Translations under genes and position numbers: made by a program
Notes under the pieces: model-generated
Told to the model about the DNA's origin: nothing
Databases searched by the model: none
What the model saw: the letters and a program-made list of their open reading frames with translations, nothing else
In this document: positions 43,401 through 54,119 of the stretch, one piece after another
Layout: every line of letters starts with the position of its first letter
Position numbering within the stretch: the first letter of the stretch is position 1
Assembly (NCBI GenBank): GCA_015179045.1
Contig: WHUZ01000010.1
Coordinates: 434,001 to 498,000, forward strand
DNA from: Kalaharituber pfeilii
Taxonomy: Eukaryota; Ascomycota; Pezizomycetes; Pezizales; Pezizaceae
DNA length: 64,000 nt
Reading direction: 5' to 3'

Positions 43401-45941
43401 CAGCAGCGAGCACGCCATCCATGCCATCCTTGTCATACACAGAGGCAGTATGTAAGGACCACTCCCCTCCAGACACTCTGCTCTTTCTTTCTCCCAACAC
43501 CATCATCGGCACTTGACCCTGGAGGTCAAGGACCCAAACCTACCTTCAGAAATGGCATCCTCAAGTCATTTATTTCCTCATTATAACCCACGCATTGACT
43601 GGCAGCTTTCCATGAACTGCCATTATATAATACAAACACCCCCTCCAGCGGACATCAAAGAACCAGCAGCTCCAGTGGGCTCAACGAGCCTCTGGTAGGA
43701 GCTAAGGTCCTCCTGCGGGCAGTGCTCACCTGCATCCGCATTCGCTGCTCGACTCTTCGCCAGCCATCGTCACCCGGTCCCGGTCCCGCCCTGGCTCGCA
43801 TAAGAGAAGCGCCGTGCGAGCCACAGGTCAATGGAACCAAAGGAGCCTCCTTCCCGCGCTCCAACTCAAGTCAGAGAGCAGCGGTCGGGGGCAGGTATAT
43901 ACAGTACATCGGATGACCTCGTCTTGACCCGCAATGCGCAAAAATGGCCTTAGCGGGCGCGCCTGCGGTGTCGAGATAGAGGCCGTCCTGTGAACTGATA
44001 TTCTCGGTGACGGCGGTTGTGCACAGGAGGCCGGCCTCTTCGAGGTTGTTCCCGGGGGTAAAAAGCGAGTAGGAGCGGCCCTCAGCTGGTCTGGCTCGCC
44101 TCGACACCATTCAGAAAGAAGATGGCCTTTCTCGAATGGTATGGAGTATTCCTTGAGCTCCAGAAGGTAGATTCACCTCCGAAAACTTCGTAACAGATTT
44201 CGTTCCCAGAACCCGAGCTGACAGTTCTTTTGATAGCGAGCCTCGACCGCAAACCCGACCGCACCCGCAAAGAACGAAAAGCGGTGTGCACCGTCCGATG
44301 CTCTGAGGGCCTTCTGTCTGGCCGCTCAGTTTTTCCGGCTCCTCCCCACGCCGCCATCCAAGCTGCTCCTCTGCCGGCTCGACTAACGCAGCCCTTTGCC
44401 CCAGTGCGATGCTGGGAAAGTTCGCATTGAAGGGGGCAGCAAGCTGACGGATTGGCACTCCATGCGACAGAGCTGGAGAATGCGGCGGTCACGTCAATGC
44501 GGGCGTGCACCGGGGATTGCGATGGTGTCGGTCTTGGTGTTGCTTTGTTCTCGGGTTTGCGGCTTTTCTTCTGGAGCTGTTTTGTCTTCTTGTGTCTGGC
44601 CGGAAAGTGTCCACGGCATAGCATGCGTAATGTTTTTCGAAACCGCGCATACTACTGGCTCGCTGGGGGGCAGCTCCACGGTTGCCGCTGCCTCCTCCGT
44701 TTGGCTGCACGCCTCTGAGGCAGTATCTGCCTTGTGAACAGCTGCAGTCCTCTCAACAAAAGTGTGGGACCGCCAACGCCACACTAGACAATGCCATCGG
44801 GAATATATATATATGTGTTTTGCAGCTCCGTCCGAGAACGATGTATGTGACAAGGGGCCAGGAGCTACGCTTGCTCCTGCCATTCATCACATTCACCGTC
44901 ATGTGCTGCGTATTTCCTCCTCGCGCGCAAGAGAGGACAACAAGCACCGGCCACCTCGGAGGCCCAAACTAGAGACCTGACAAACTTGGTTTCTGGGCCA
45001 CCTCGGATGATGATTTGCGGTTTGCAGCACCGCGCTTGACTTTTCCCGCCTCATCGGGAGGGATGGAACGATTTCGAGGTTGATATATAGGCCTATCTGG
45101 GGAGTTTGCAGTGCTGGAACAGTTCAGCAAGGTGCTGTACTGTTTTGGGATGCACTATCGTGTGTCCCGTCCAAGGTCTTGATCTCCCCCAATTATACCC
45201 TCGAGCAAGAATTGTTGGGGAGTTCAACCACCGCCATCGCAGCAGCAGAGTACGGCAAGCACGCATATTTCCACCATCCATCCGGCCATCGACGGGGCAC
45301 GAGACTACATAAATCTTGTCTTTTGCGCTATTTCACCATTGTCTATGCGTCTGACCGTACCACGACAACCCCCGATGACCCCCGCTGCTATTTTCTGCAA
45401 CATCGGTTGGGTTCAGCAAGTCTGCTAATTTTCTCTCTCTGCGCTGTCGGTGCCGCCGCCCTCTACTGTATCCGGACCCCACTATATATATCGGCACAGA
45501 AATGACGGAATCATCCTCTGGGACCGTATGGAGCAACAATGCGTGGAGTCACCCCTGGCTCCCCCATTCGCCCAATTCAACGACCTCCCCACCTCATCCC
45601 GTCCCATTCCGGAGCAGCTGCGAAGGAGGATACAACAGGCAGATTAGGGTGGAACACCTTCACCGCGCCCGTACTCCAAACTTCCATCCCACGAAGCGCG
45701 GGACAACGTTTGCAGATTTTGGGTTCGGGGCGGGCCCGCTTCTCACGAGAGGTCGGGCGAAGAAGAATTTGGACTGGGGGTCCTTGGTTCCGCCAACACC
45801 ATCTGCCTGTTGGGACAACCCTCCATTCCTATTTGGGATGGACTGTGGGTTCTTGCTCTCCTTTTTTTTTGGTTTTTTTTTTTTTTTTTGGTTTGGGGGT
45901 GGGGGGGGGGGGGGGTTTGGTTTTGATTTCCTCTTGTGGCT
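43401..45941. other. no gene supported
   Basis: GC-richer than the flanks, with several overlapping open frames of 60-180 codons on both strands. None shows a family motif or splice sites that improve it. 45858-45915 is a poly(T)/poly(G) tract. Confidence 0.35.
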
Positions 45942-45955
45942 TTCTTCTTCGTTTC

Positions 45956-46020
45956 TTTTTTTTTTTTTTTTTTTTTTTTATCTCACATAACCCCGCTTGC
46001 AGCTGTTCGCCATGGCAGGG
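45956..46020 (-). mobile_element. 65-bp type-2 LINE-tail insertion
   Basis: Oligo(T), then TCTCACATAACCCCGCTTGC and GCCATGGCAGGG on the plus strand, between perfect 14-bp repeats TTCTTCTTCGTTTC (45942-45955 and 46021-46034). Confidence 0.9.
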
Positions 46021-46517
46021 TTCTTCTTCGTTTCGACGACTGGGTTTTTCGATCGTCGGTGTTTTGTTTTCGCTTTATTTCTTTGTTGGTTGTTTCTTTA
46101 TATATAGAGATATTTGGTACCTGGGGTCCGACCACGGGGAGGATCTGATGCACGGCGGTTCTCCCCAACGCGGATTATTCTTCCCCCTTGTTCCGGCAGG
46201 CCGACCTGGCACAGCACTCTGTGATGTTGTACCTGGAAGCTCGGTTTTCGCCGGCGAGGAAAAGGTACCAGTGGAGAACAGGATAGCAGGATGGGATGAT
46301 GCTCGAGAGCGGGAATCTCCATTTCTAGGCAATGCCACCCGTGGCTGCGCAACTACTCTGGCCTGGGGAATAGCCCCGCTGTTCAATCTGTTTGTCTTTC
46401 CAGTTCGTGAGAATAAAAGGAAACTTTGACAAAGAAATCGTATGCGCTAAGAGCAAACTAGGCTCTTGGCGCGAGTGGCCCGTTCTTATCATAAACAGTG
46501 AATCCTGCACTTGCGAC

Positions 46518-46710
46518 TTTCGTCCCCAGGCGTTTGTAGAAGCCTGATATTAGCTAATCGGGTGATCACGTGAGTGCCAAGAACTGTAAATATAATAAAA
46601 CAATATACAACCTATATTTAAATGACAGTTTTTATGATAATTACAGTTCTTGGCACTCACGTGATCACCCGATTAGCTAATCTCAGGCTTCTACAACCGC
46701 CGGGGGACGA
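46518..46710. mobile_element. MITE with about 60-70 bp inverted repeats
   Basis: TTGTAGAAGCCTGATATTAG and CGGGTGATCACGTGAGTGCC on the left arm are mirrored on the right, around an AT-rich loop at about 46588-46640. Weaker pairing extends to CGTCCCC on the left and GGGGGACG on the right. No clear duplication. A related right half lies at 54750-54806. Confidence 0.7.
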
Positions 46711-47002
46711 GGCTACCGAACTGGAGCGGCCCTAGAGGAAGAACAAAGATGGGGAACATGTCACCTGGCAGTCCTGGGAGGACCTAGAGGAGAAAGGCTG
46801 GAAGCAAGAAGGCTTGGAAGGCGACCCGGTCGAGTACTGGTTTGCCTGCCTCGATCTGGGTCGCCGTTATCCGGGGACCGGGGGACGGAGGGCACTGGGT
46901 GCTCAAGGTGTGTATGTAGATTCCGTAGTTAGTTGTCCCAAACCTGGCCTGGGTATATGGGTCCCTGCCATAGGCTGATAGCCTGTATGCGGGGTTACGT
47001 GA

Positions 47003-47036
<34 letters not shown>
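46711..47036 (+). mobile_element. 5'-truncated LINE-C 3' end
   Basis: Closely matches the last part of the LINE-C copy at 52535-52838: ACCGAACTGGAGCGGCCC, the codons for DPVEYWFACLDLG, then CCATAGGCTGATAGCCTGTA, TGCGGGGTTACGTGAATA and about 33 A. No target duplication found. Confidence 0.8.
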
Positions 47037-47038
<2 letters not shown>

Positions 47039-47139
47039 GGGTAGTCAGTATGACTAGCACGGAGGGCGCGACTAACGTGCTTGTCCCGTGCAATGACAAT
47101 GTCATTTGAGTGAGGGTCATATCGCCAGTGCTCCGGCCA

Positions 47140-47470
47140 TACCGTTAACTAGCCAACAAAAGTATCTCCCCCCGCTGCGATCTTCTTCTGATTCTTCTTA
47201 TACTGTTGTTTACCTGATACAGTAGTGCATCCACCGCTTTGTTTCCGCCGTCATCATTTTCTAGGTTGCGATTTCTATTATCTAGCGTTCGCGATGTAGC
47301 CATTTTGTAACGGCAGATCGCGGTCAAGGCTCGTGATCTACGGAGCGCAGGCAGGCGGCGGTTCAGCAGACAGCGGTTCAGCAGGTCTTGAAGTTCAGCA
47401 CAGAAGGTAAACAATCTTACTTAGTGGAAACTAAATACAGGAGGTTGCGTGAAGAGAAAAGGAAGAGAAT
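47140..47470 (-). mobile_element. LTR-retrotransposon leader fragment (candidate)
   Basis: On the minus strand, CACGCAACCTCCTGTATTTA, repeated GCTGAACCGC units and CCTGCGCTCCGTAGATC match 51750-51910. An ATG-led frame (MATSRTLDN) then begins near 47300. This looks like LTR R/U5 and leader sequence, but no LTR pair is present. Confidence 0.4.
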
Positions 47471-47945
47471 ACATGGTCATGAACACCGCTATAAATGCAC
47501 CTTGAAAACTCTGCAGTCCATAATAGAACGCCTTCAATCATTTCGAATTCTACCGAACACTTCCGATGTGCCGGAATGCTTGTCAGAACATCTTAGCGTG
47601 GTTCCGATTGTCCGTCAGCTGTTATTCCCGTTACACATTTCTTTCCTGGCAATATTGTCTTCTTGATTGGATATATGGTGGCGCCTGTCATATTGGACCC
47701 TGTCATGTTGGACAATCTGTCCTATTGGATCTGCTTTAACGGCCCGAGCCAATTGGACGGGTAAGGATTATTGGATATTTTGTCTTGTTGGAAAAAGCCA
47801 GTCCCGGCCTTATCTAATATTACAGGCTCGACTGTATAACTACGAGCAGACGGACTTACGCCCAGATGCAATTAGTCATTCTTTCACACATCACCAAGAA
47901 TGCTTCCCTTTGTTTGTGAAGGCCCCACTTCTATCATAATATGGG

Positions 47946-48288
47946 TAGTGAGCGGCACGAGCCGAGCCAGCTCGAGCTGGCCTGGCATGAGCTCCTCGAG
48001 CTTAAGACAGCCAAGATCATGCTAGTGTTTCTCTTGATAGCTCGCTAAAATGCTCAGCCAGCGCAGGGTTTCATAAACTTGCAGCAGGAGTAAATGTAGA
48101 AGAAATACTAAATTTAGCGGATAGCGGCGAGGAGGATGAAGCTGTAGAATAGTTTAGATTAGTTATCACTATCATGTAATCAAGGCTCGCTGGCTCGAGC
48201 TCACCTTCTATTTGACGAACTCACTTACCCACGAGCTGGCTCGAGCTCACCCTCCAGCTCGGCTCGAGCTAGCTCGTGCCGCTCACTA
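47946..48288. mobile_element. hAT-like MITE (TAGTGAGCGG ends)
   Basis: Ends TAGTGAGCGGCACGAGC and GCTCGTGCCGCTCACTA with a perfect 8-bp duplication AATATGGG (47938-47945 and 48289-48296). Repeated GGCTCGAGCTCA motifs lie near both ends. A short plus-strand frame (ILNLADSGEEDEAVE) at about 48095-48147 may be the C-terminus of the parent transposase. Confidence 0.88.
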
Positions 48289-48296
48289 AATATGGG

Positions 48297-49343
48297 AAAA
48301 AGCATGCCTGCTATCTGCCATCTCCCAGATTCTTCAGGGCATAATCCGGGATTTTCGATGCGTTCCACCCCACTTTTCCTGACTGTTCGCAGGATATATG
48401 GATTTAGTCGACATGATGTCTGGGTACTTGTGCCAAGGACAGTGTTCGGAAGCCCATGGGAGGCCAAGCTGGATAAACACGCTATCCGTGAATACCTCGG
48501 TACGACGAGGTTGCATTAGTCTCGTAACCAGACTAAGGTTGCATAATGAATACGGCAGAGATGAAGAATAATGCCAAGCAGTCATAAGCGGTACTTGGCT
48601 TCCCTTGATAGTAAGCGCAGAGGTAGTAATGTTATAGTCATGTCTAGCAGGAGAGCACCGTCGGACTTGCTTAGCTACATCCTGAATGAAGAACAGTCTA
48701 ATACCTGAAAGAATCGAGTGTTTTTTATTATTGAAAAGCATGGCCCAGTCTCGTGTGGGGCTCAGCTCTCATGTATGCCCACCAAAACTCCAAGCACTAT
48801 AAATGCAACAGCTAATCGGACACTTGAAATTTGCAAGTTTGTGCACTGCCGAATCCTGGCTTCTGAGAATGCGCCCGATGCATTTGCGAATTTCTGTAAC
48901 CTTTGGATTAGGGAGTGCGGGCCTTGGGATTTGAGAGTACGCCGACTGTGGAAGCAGGCGCGTGAACTAGCGCAGTTGGGGAGCTGGCGTAGTAGGGGGA
49001 GGAGAGGGAGGGGCTTGTCTTGAGAAGTAGCCTTTGGACTGGGATAGTCATCAGCATCTACAATTGTGTCTGCATTCGCGGGAGGGAAAGCCATCCTACA
49101 AATGCGCTTGTGGACTGTGAACATCGTGGGTCCTCGGACAGGTTTTTGTCGGACAGGCAGGTTATAGAGGGAGATTACAACGGCAGAGAGTTCAAAAGTC
49201 CTTGCAGCAGTGAAGTACTGATCATGAGGATAGAAAATTGATGCCAAGTTGTGTAGCTATGGGTCTTGGCGTGAAACTAAAGGGACTTACACATTGCGTT
49301 GAAGATTATGTGTAACGGGATATTGTATAGCGAGCCGGGTAAA
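48297..49343. other. no firm gene
   Basis: Two plus-strand frames (48292-48519 and 48718-49023) have coding-like composition, for example CNLWIRECGPWDLRVRRLW, but no recognised family or splice links. Confidence 0.3.
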
Positions 49344-49345
49344 TA

Positions 49346-50187
49346 CAGTCACTGGTCAAAAGTCTTGGTGACGCCACTTTTCTTGGCACCTCAAAATGCT
49401 TGCTTGCACAACTTCAAATGCTCATATCTCCATGATCCCTAGCTCAATTTCAGAAGTTGTACATGCAATTGATAGCACCGTGTCTATACTCTTGCACATC
49501 ATATGCAGCAATCATGAGAATAGCAGTAGTCAATTATATGGACCAATAAATCAGGAGCAAATTCTAGCATTTTTTTACCTAAATTCTCTCTGCATAATAG
49601 TGCAGTTCCATACAAGGAGAATATTTTTGGGGCTAGTAAATTTTGCTATGAAAATACATATTGAGTCCATCTTATTTCATATTTTTGATATTTTTTATGT
49701 TGTGTTGCGGGTTCTGTGTGGAGCTATTTATTTCCAGACACCGATATTTGACCCTAAAATGACAATTTTGTATGGGAATTTGGCAATCTTGGCGTTCTTT
49801 GAAGTTTGCGATTTTATCTCGGCAGCCACATGACCCCAACATCTGTTCTACAACCGGAACTATGAAGTTTCAGGTAGTACCTATCATAGAAAAAATCCTG
49901 TTTGTCTATCTAGTTGTGGTGCTAGAGATACATTACATTTCAAAAAGTCACAGTTTTTGTATGGAATACCTAGTCATCAATAACTTTTTGTAGATATTAC
50001 GCTGCAATCAGTGTGCTATAAGTATATCCTGTACTGTAGCATACACTATACTGCCTACACTGTCACCAGTTCAAGTTGTAGGTTAATTGGGTCACTTCTC
50101 GTGGAGATATCTCAATTTTTGTTCTTATGGACATTGTCGCCGCTTGGTGCTCAGATCGCTTTCACCAAGACTTTTGACCAGTGACTG
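49346..50187. mobile_element. Tc1/mariner-like MITE
   Basis: Ends CAGTCACTGGTCAAAAGTCT and its complement, flanked by TA on both sides (49344-49345 and 50188-50189). The AT-rich 842-bp interior has no transposase motif. Confidence 0.85.
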
Positions 50188-50251
50188 TAGCACCACGCTA
50201 AAAGAGGACCTGACAAGCATTTCGGGATGTCGGTACAATGCATACGGGTGA

Positions 50252-51650
50252 TTTTTTTTTTTTTTTTAATTTCATTACTCGCGTGCCGCCCTATGGGCTA
50301 TGGCGAGGTATATATAAACTGAAGAAAAGAAACTAAATCACTCAATACATGTGTTTCCCGCGTGTCCTTCGTGATGCGGGTAGTTTCCACCCAGAGCCGT
50401 GTCTAGGACCTGTCTACTTCCTTCCCCTGTTTGTCTCATACACGTCTGCCTTCAACCACCTTCCTCCGAGTCTGACTTTCCCGATGTCCTTTGGTGTCTC
50501 CAGGTAAGCTACCACGGAACTCGTCTGCTTGCCTTCCTCGACTAGGATTGTCTTTTTGCGTAGCCACCTTATCCCTGTGATCTTGCCTATATCGTTGGAA
50601 GCCTCCAACCATCTTTGGACGTTCCCCAAGTCTTTCCTCAGGGCTATTCCGTGTATGACTATGCCTTGCCTCGCAGTGGGGCATTTCGGGGGCTGGGGTC
50701 TGGTTTTGCGTGGGATAGGGGCCGGGGTGGCGGCGGGTGTCGTTGGTTCGGGTTCGGGGGTTGTGGTGGGGGATGGTGTCGTGGGGGAGGCTCCCGAGGG
50801 AGCCGCCGGTTCATCGACCGCAGGAGAGGAGGCAATCTTCTTGGCTTCCTTCTTGTTCAGCTGTCTTTTTATCTGGTACGGGGTTGTCTGTGACGGCTGT
50901 TTGCCCTTCCTCTTCCTCGCTGACGATGTCGATGTCTTGGGTGCTACCCCTTCGGAAACGTGTTCCTCCGAGAGTAGCACGTAGTAGTTGAAGCTGCGGG
51001 CTTCTGGTGTTGGTTCCTCCGGCGCCGTGTCTACACACGTGATCTGACCGAGACCCAGCGTCTGTGGCGGTGGTGGAGGCGGTGGTGGCGGTGGGGGTGG
51101 TGGCCGTGTCGGCGGGGTGTCAATTGTCGTAATGGGGCTGAGCCCCATTGGCTGTGGCGGTGGTGGCGGCGGTGGTGGGGGGACCGATGGAGGGCGTAGG
51201 CAGACGTCGGGTTTCGTTGGGTTACCCGTGAAGGTAAAGCCCAGGTAGTCCCCTTTCTCCGGTCCGTTGTCGTCTCTCGAATCCCCCCACATTAGGTGTT
51301 TCCAGTACTCGGCGAGGGTTTGGAAGAAGGCTTCTTTTCCCTCCCAGTTCATGGCATCCCAGGGTATCGTTGAGGGCCTCCTGGGTCGTGGCTGTGGGAA
51401 TCTCCCCTTTGGCGGCATTGTTTATTGGCTGTGGGGTCCTTATCCGTGAGTGTCTATTGGTGCTTGGCGCCGACTTGAGTGTGGCCGATGTTTTGGCAAC
51501 GGTGGTGGTGAGCTGAAGGATTCTCGAAATTTCACCCCTGGGGGGAAATTCGTACTGTCGGGTAGTTGAGAATAAAAATTGGATCAAAAGACTCAGCTCG
51601 CTGAGCGCTTTCGATCTATGTGGTTTTCGCTGGGGGGGACGTTGTGGTTG
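50252..51650 (-). mobile_element. full-length LINE-B (ORF1 only), 15-bp duplication
   Basis: A complete insertion: oligo(T) at 50252, type-1 hairpin, 3' region, one intact ORF, a 232-bp leader, and the 5' end CAACCACAACG at 51650. The perfect 15-bp duplication AATGCATACGGGTGA lies at 50237-50251 and 51651-51665. It is 1399 bp with no endonuclease or reverse transcriptase. The shared 5' end with 11850 shows that this is a defined unit, not a random deletion. Confidence 0.93.
50414..51418 (-). CDS. LINE-B ORF1 protein, intact, 334 residues
   Basis: Starts MPPKGRFPQPRPRR. A conserved acidic/aromatic part (WDAMNWEGKEAF, residues 20-45) is followed by Pro runs of 9 and 13 (about residues 80-120), two similar linkers (GLSPITTIDT and GLGQITCVDT), a Lys-rich patch (ARKRKGKQ), and KEAKKIASS. 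The C-terminal 80 residues form an RRM-like nucleic-acid-binding domain (IVIHGIALRKDL, TGIRWLRKKTI, TSSVVAYLE, KVRLGGRWL). The stop comes directly after NRGRK; the copies at 8732, 13140 and 61164 end at the same place. Tad-type ORF1 proteins usually continue into CCHC knuckles, so this is a shortened form that may bind the RNA but needs a partner enzyme. Confidence 0.85.
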   Translation of the reverse strand: MPPKGRFPQPRPRRPSTIPWDAMNWEGKEAFFQTLAEYWKHLMWGDSRDDNGPEKGDYLGFTFTGNPTKPDVCLRPPSVPPPPPPPPPQPMGLSPITTIDTPPTRPPPPPPPPPPPPPQTLGLGQITCVDTAPEEPTPEARSFNYYVLLSEEHVSEGVAPKTSTSSARKRKGKQPSQTTPYQIKRQLNKKEAKKIASSPAVDEPAAPSGASPTTPSPTTTPEPEPTTPAATPAPIPRKTRPQPPKCPTARQGIVIHGIALRKDLGNVQRWLEASNDIGKITGIRWLRKKTILVEEGKQTSSVVAYLETPKDIGKVRLGGRWLKADVYETNRGRK

Positions 51651-51665
51651 AATGCATACGGGTGA

Positions 51666-51925
51666 GAAGGATGCGACCTGAGTGCGTATTGCAGTCTCAA
51701 AAGTGTATATAAGGGGTGTTCATGGCTGTGTGTTCTCCGTTCCTTTTCTCTTTACGCAACCTCTTGTATTTAGTTTCTACTAAGTAGAGTGGTTACCTGC
51801 TGTGCCGATCCGCTGAACTGCTGTACCGCTGTGAACCGTTGAACCGCCTTGCTGCCGCGAACTGCTGAACTGCCGCCTGCCGCCTCCTGCCTGCGCTCCG
51901 TAGGTCGCCATCATCCACGGGCCCC
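51666..51925 (+). mobile_element. LTR-retrotransposon promoter/leader fragment (candidate)
   Basis: GTGTATATAAGGGG (TATA-like) near 51700 is followed by a run shared with the minus strand of 47340-47460 (ACGCAACCTCTTGTATTTAG, repeated GCTGAACTGC units, CTGCGCTCCGTAGGTC). It continues after the MULE at 54318. An LTR with its leader is the best guess. Confidence 0.4.
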
Positions 51926-52029
51926 CGGGATGTCTCCGGACAGTCCTTTTGGACTGTCCTGACTGTCCTGACTGTCCCGAAGGTTGCATAACTGACTGTC
52001 CCGTCTTGCATATGGTGCGGCTGAGCTCA

Positions 52030-52838
52030 TAACCCTTGAAGCAGTTGATGGCAGTGCAAAAGTACTACTACTCGCACATTCTCAGGCAGCTATCAGTGCA
52101 GTCCAGAAAGCAGGAAAAACTGGCAAGGCAAGAACCGCAGACCTAGCGCGGGTGATAGAGCTGATTGCAGAGAGGCGGCGGAGGCTAAGGAAGGCGGATG
52201 CAGTGAAGCTGGCATGGGTCAAGGCCCACGTGGGGATAGAAGGCAATGAGAAGGCGGATGAGTTGGCCAAAGAGGGGGCCAAGGGCATGAGGTATGATGG
52301 GCAGGCCACTGAGGGTGGGCTGCGTCAAGAGTTAGTTCGAAAAAGAAAAGAGGAGAGGGAGCGTGCAGGGTTTGGGAAGGGCAAATTCGTGAAGTGGGGC
52401 AGGAGAGCACTCACAAATTACACATGGCTGCGGACTGGAAAAGGCGGAGCTATGTGGAGGAGGATGGTCAGTGGCGAGGAGGTACAATGTACATGTGGTG
52501 AGGCATGGAGTGCTGAGCATGTGGTGTTCAGGTGCACCGAACTGGAGCGACCCCAGAGGAAGGACAAAGATGGGGCGCATGTCACCTGGCAGTCCTGGGA
52601 GGACCTAGAGGAGAAAGGGTGGAAGCAAGAAGGTGTGGAGGGCGACCCGGTCGAGTACTGGTTTGCCTGCCTCGATCTGGGGTAGCCGGGGACGGAGAGC
52701 ACTGAGTGCTCAAGATGTGCATGTAGATTCCGTAGTTAGGTGTTCCAAACCTGGCCCGGGTATATGGGGTCCCTGCCATAGGCTGATAGCCTGTATGCGT
52801 GGTTACGTGAATAAAAAAAAAAAAAAAAAAAAAAAAAA
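52030..52838 (+). mobile_element. 5'-truncated LINE-C (RNase H end) inside MULE copy B
   Basis: Begins within the RNase H domain and ends in the type-2-like tail (CCATAGGCTGATAGCCTGTA, GGTTACGTGAATA, oligo(A)). The flanking repeat GAGCTCA (52023-52029 and 52839-52845) is 7 bp. Copy A at 2662-2700 shows the empty site, which confirms the insertion. Confidence 0.9.
52033..52685 (+). pseudogene. LINE-C ORF2 end: RNase H and zinc knuckle
   Basis: Partial frame from the left edge of the insertion. RNase H signs: LLLAHSQAAISA, where the family has Asp before SQA (here His), and VKLAWVKAHVGIEGNEKADE, the catalytic His/Asn/Asp end of RNase H. After a basic linker comes a knuckle CTCGEAWSAEHVVFRC, then PVEYWFACLDLG-stop. 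The protein is 5'-truncated and its RNase H probably inactive. Confidence 0.82.
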
Positions 52839-53143
52839 GAGCTCACTGTCTTGGTGTGGCAGACTGTCTTGGTGTGGCAGACTGTCTTGGTGCGGCAGAT
52901 ATTTTCGGTGCAGGGTAATCAGTGCGCCTAACTCTCCGAACTGGGAAATTTTTCTTTGATAATTCGCACTGTAGCTACTAGCTACTGGTTTTGAGATTTT
53001 CATTTTTGCAAGACTCCAACACAATTACAAAGGCTTCACGCACTTTACATCCCAGATATTTTCCAGCCGATACATATATTCATATAGTACTCGCGAGTCC
53101 TTATTTAATTTTTCTGCCCTATACTTGCTTTGCGCTCACTAAA

Positions 53144-54119
53144 ATGTCACTCTCCACTGCAACCAGTACCTTGAGTGTGAAACAGACCTGGACTCCACAC
53201 CCGAGCCTTCCAAAGGCGCTTGTTTCGGTAGTAATAAAGGTTTTAGAAGAGATGCCTGAATTACATTGTGAAGACCCTATGGATGTCGAGCAATATGCAT
53301 GGCCAAATATGGCTTTAGATAGACTCCAGGACTCTATGCATTTACCAAAGGCTTCGCTGTGGTGACTTTGAGTGGGTCTGAAAGGAAAGGTCGTATACGC
53401 TATGGATGTGTACATCATGGCAAGCGCCGAGATACTAGAAAACCAGATGCAGAGAATTCTGAAGGTATGTCAATATATTTTAATTAAGACTTATGTACTA
53501 ATATATATATATAGTACAGCGCAGACACCAGACCAACACACAAGCCAAAGAATGTCTATGGGCAATATCTATCAATTTGCGAGTAGATATAGATAGTGGA
53601 ACAGATACTTGGGTGCTTGCGATATCAGATAAAATCCATACTCATCCTTTGGCACCAAATCCATTAATATATATCCAGCATAAACGTCGCAATACTGATT
53701 ATCAGCAAGCAGTAGGAAATGCTATACAGCATAGGTGAGCAGGATTGAGTTACAATATGTCCTTACACCTTCGTACAGAAGAAGGAATGCAGTTGAATCC
53801 TAAAGCATACTATAACAGCTGTCATAGCAGTAAAATTCCTATTACTGTTGAGGAAAGAATCAATCGGATATTAAGAGAACTAACAACAGCTGGTTGTCAT
53901 ATCACTGATCATTTCACAGTACCAACAGTACCTCATCACTTTGCACCAGTCGTATCTTTCAGCATATTGCCCCAACGTAAAAATAAAGAAAAAGCAGCTG
54001 GTCGTACCTTGACAGGAGCTGAAATAGCAGAAAGGCAGCGAAAGTGGGCTCGGACAGAGAGTGTGGAGCGTAATAAGACTCAAGATTGTATCACTGTATC
54101 TTCTACTGCATCAGTATGA
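53144..54119 (+). pseudogene. MULE transposase remnant, copy B
   Basis: Start at 53144, intron 53465-53514 (GTATGT donor, TACTAAT box, TATAG acceptor), then the zinc-binding region and C-terminal tail as in copy A. A small length change near 53333 shifts the frame before the zinc-binding part. Copy A is damaged elsewhere, so comparison of the two shows which changes are later decay. The transposase core is absent in both. Confidence 0.6.

Noticed and set aside
44082..44624. 180-codon minus-strand frame
   Set aside because: No motif, overlapping frames on both strands and GC-rich composition; chance openness is enough.
45080..45505. 141-codon frame with a hydrophobic end
   Set aside because: A possible membrane segment alone is not enough; no family or neighbour support.
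45539..46429. A 296-codon plus-strand frame with Phe and Gly runs
   Set aside because: It runs through a poly(T)/poly(G) tract and a type-2 tail insertion; the inserted oligo(T) supplies the Phe run.
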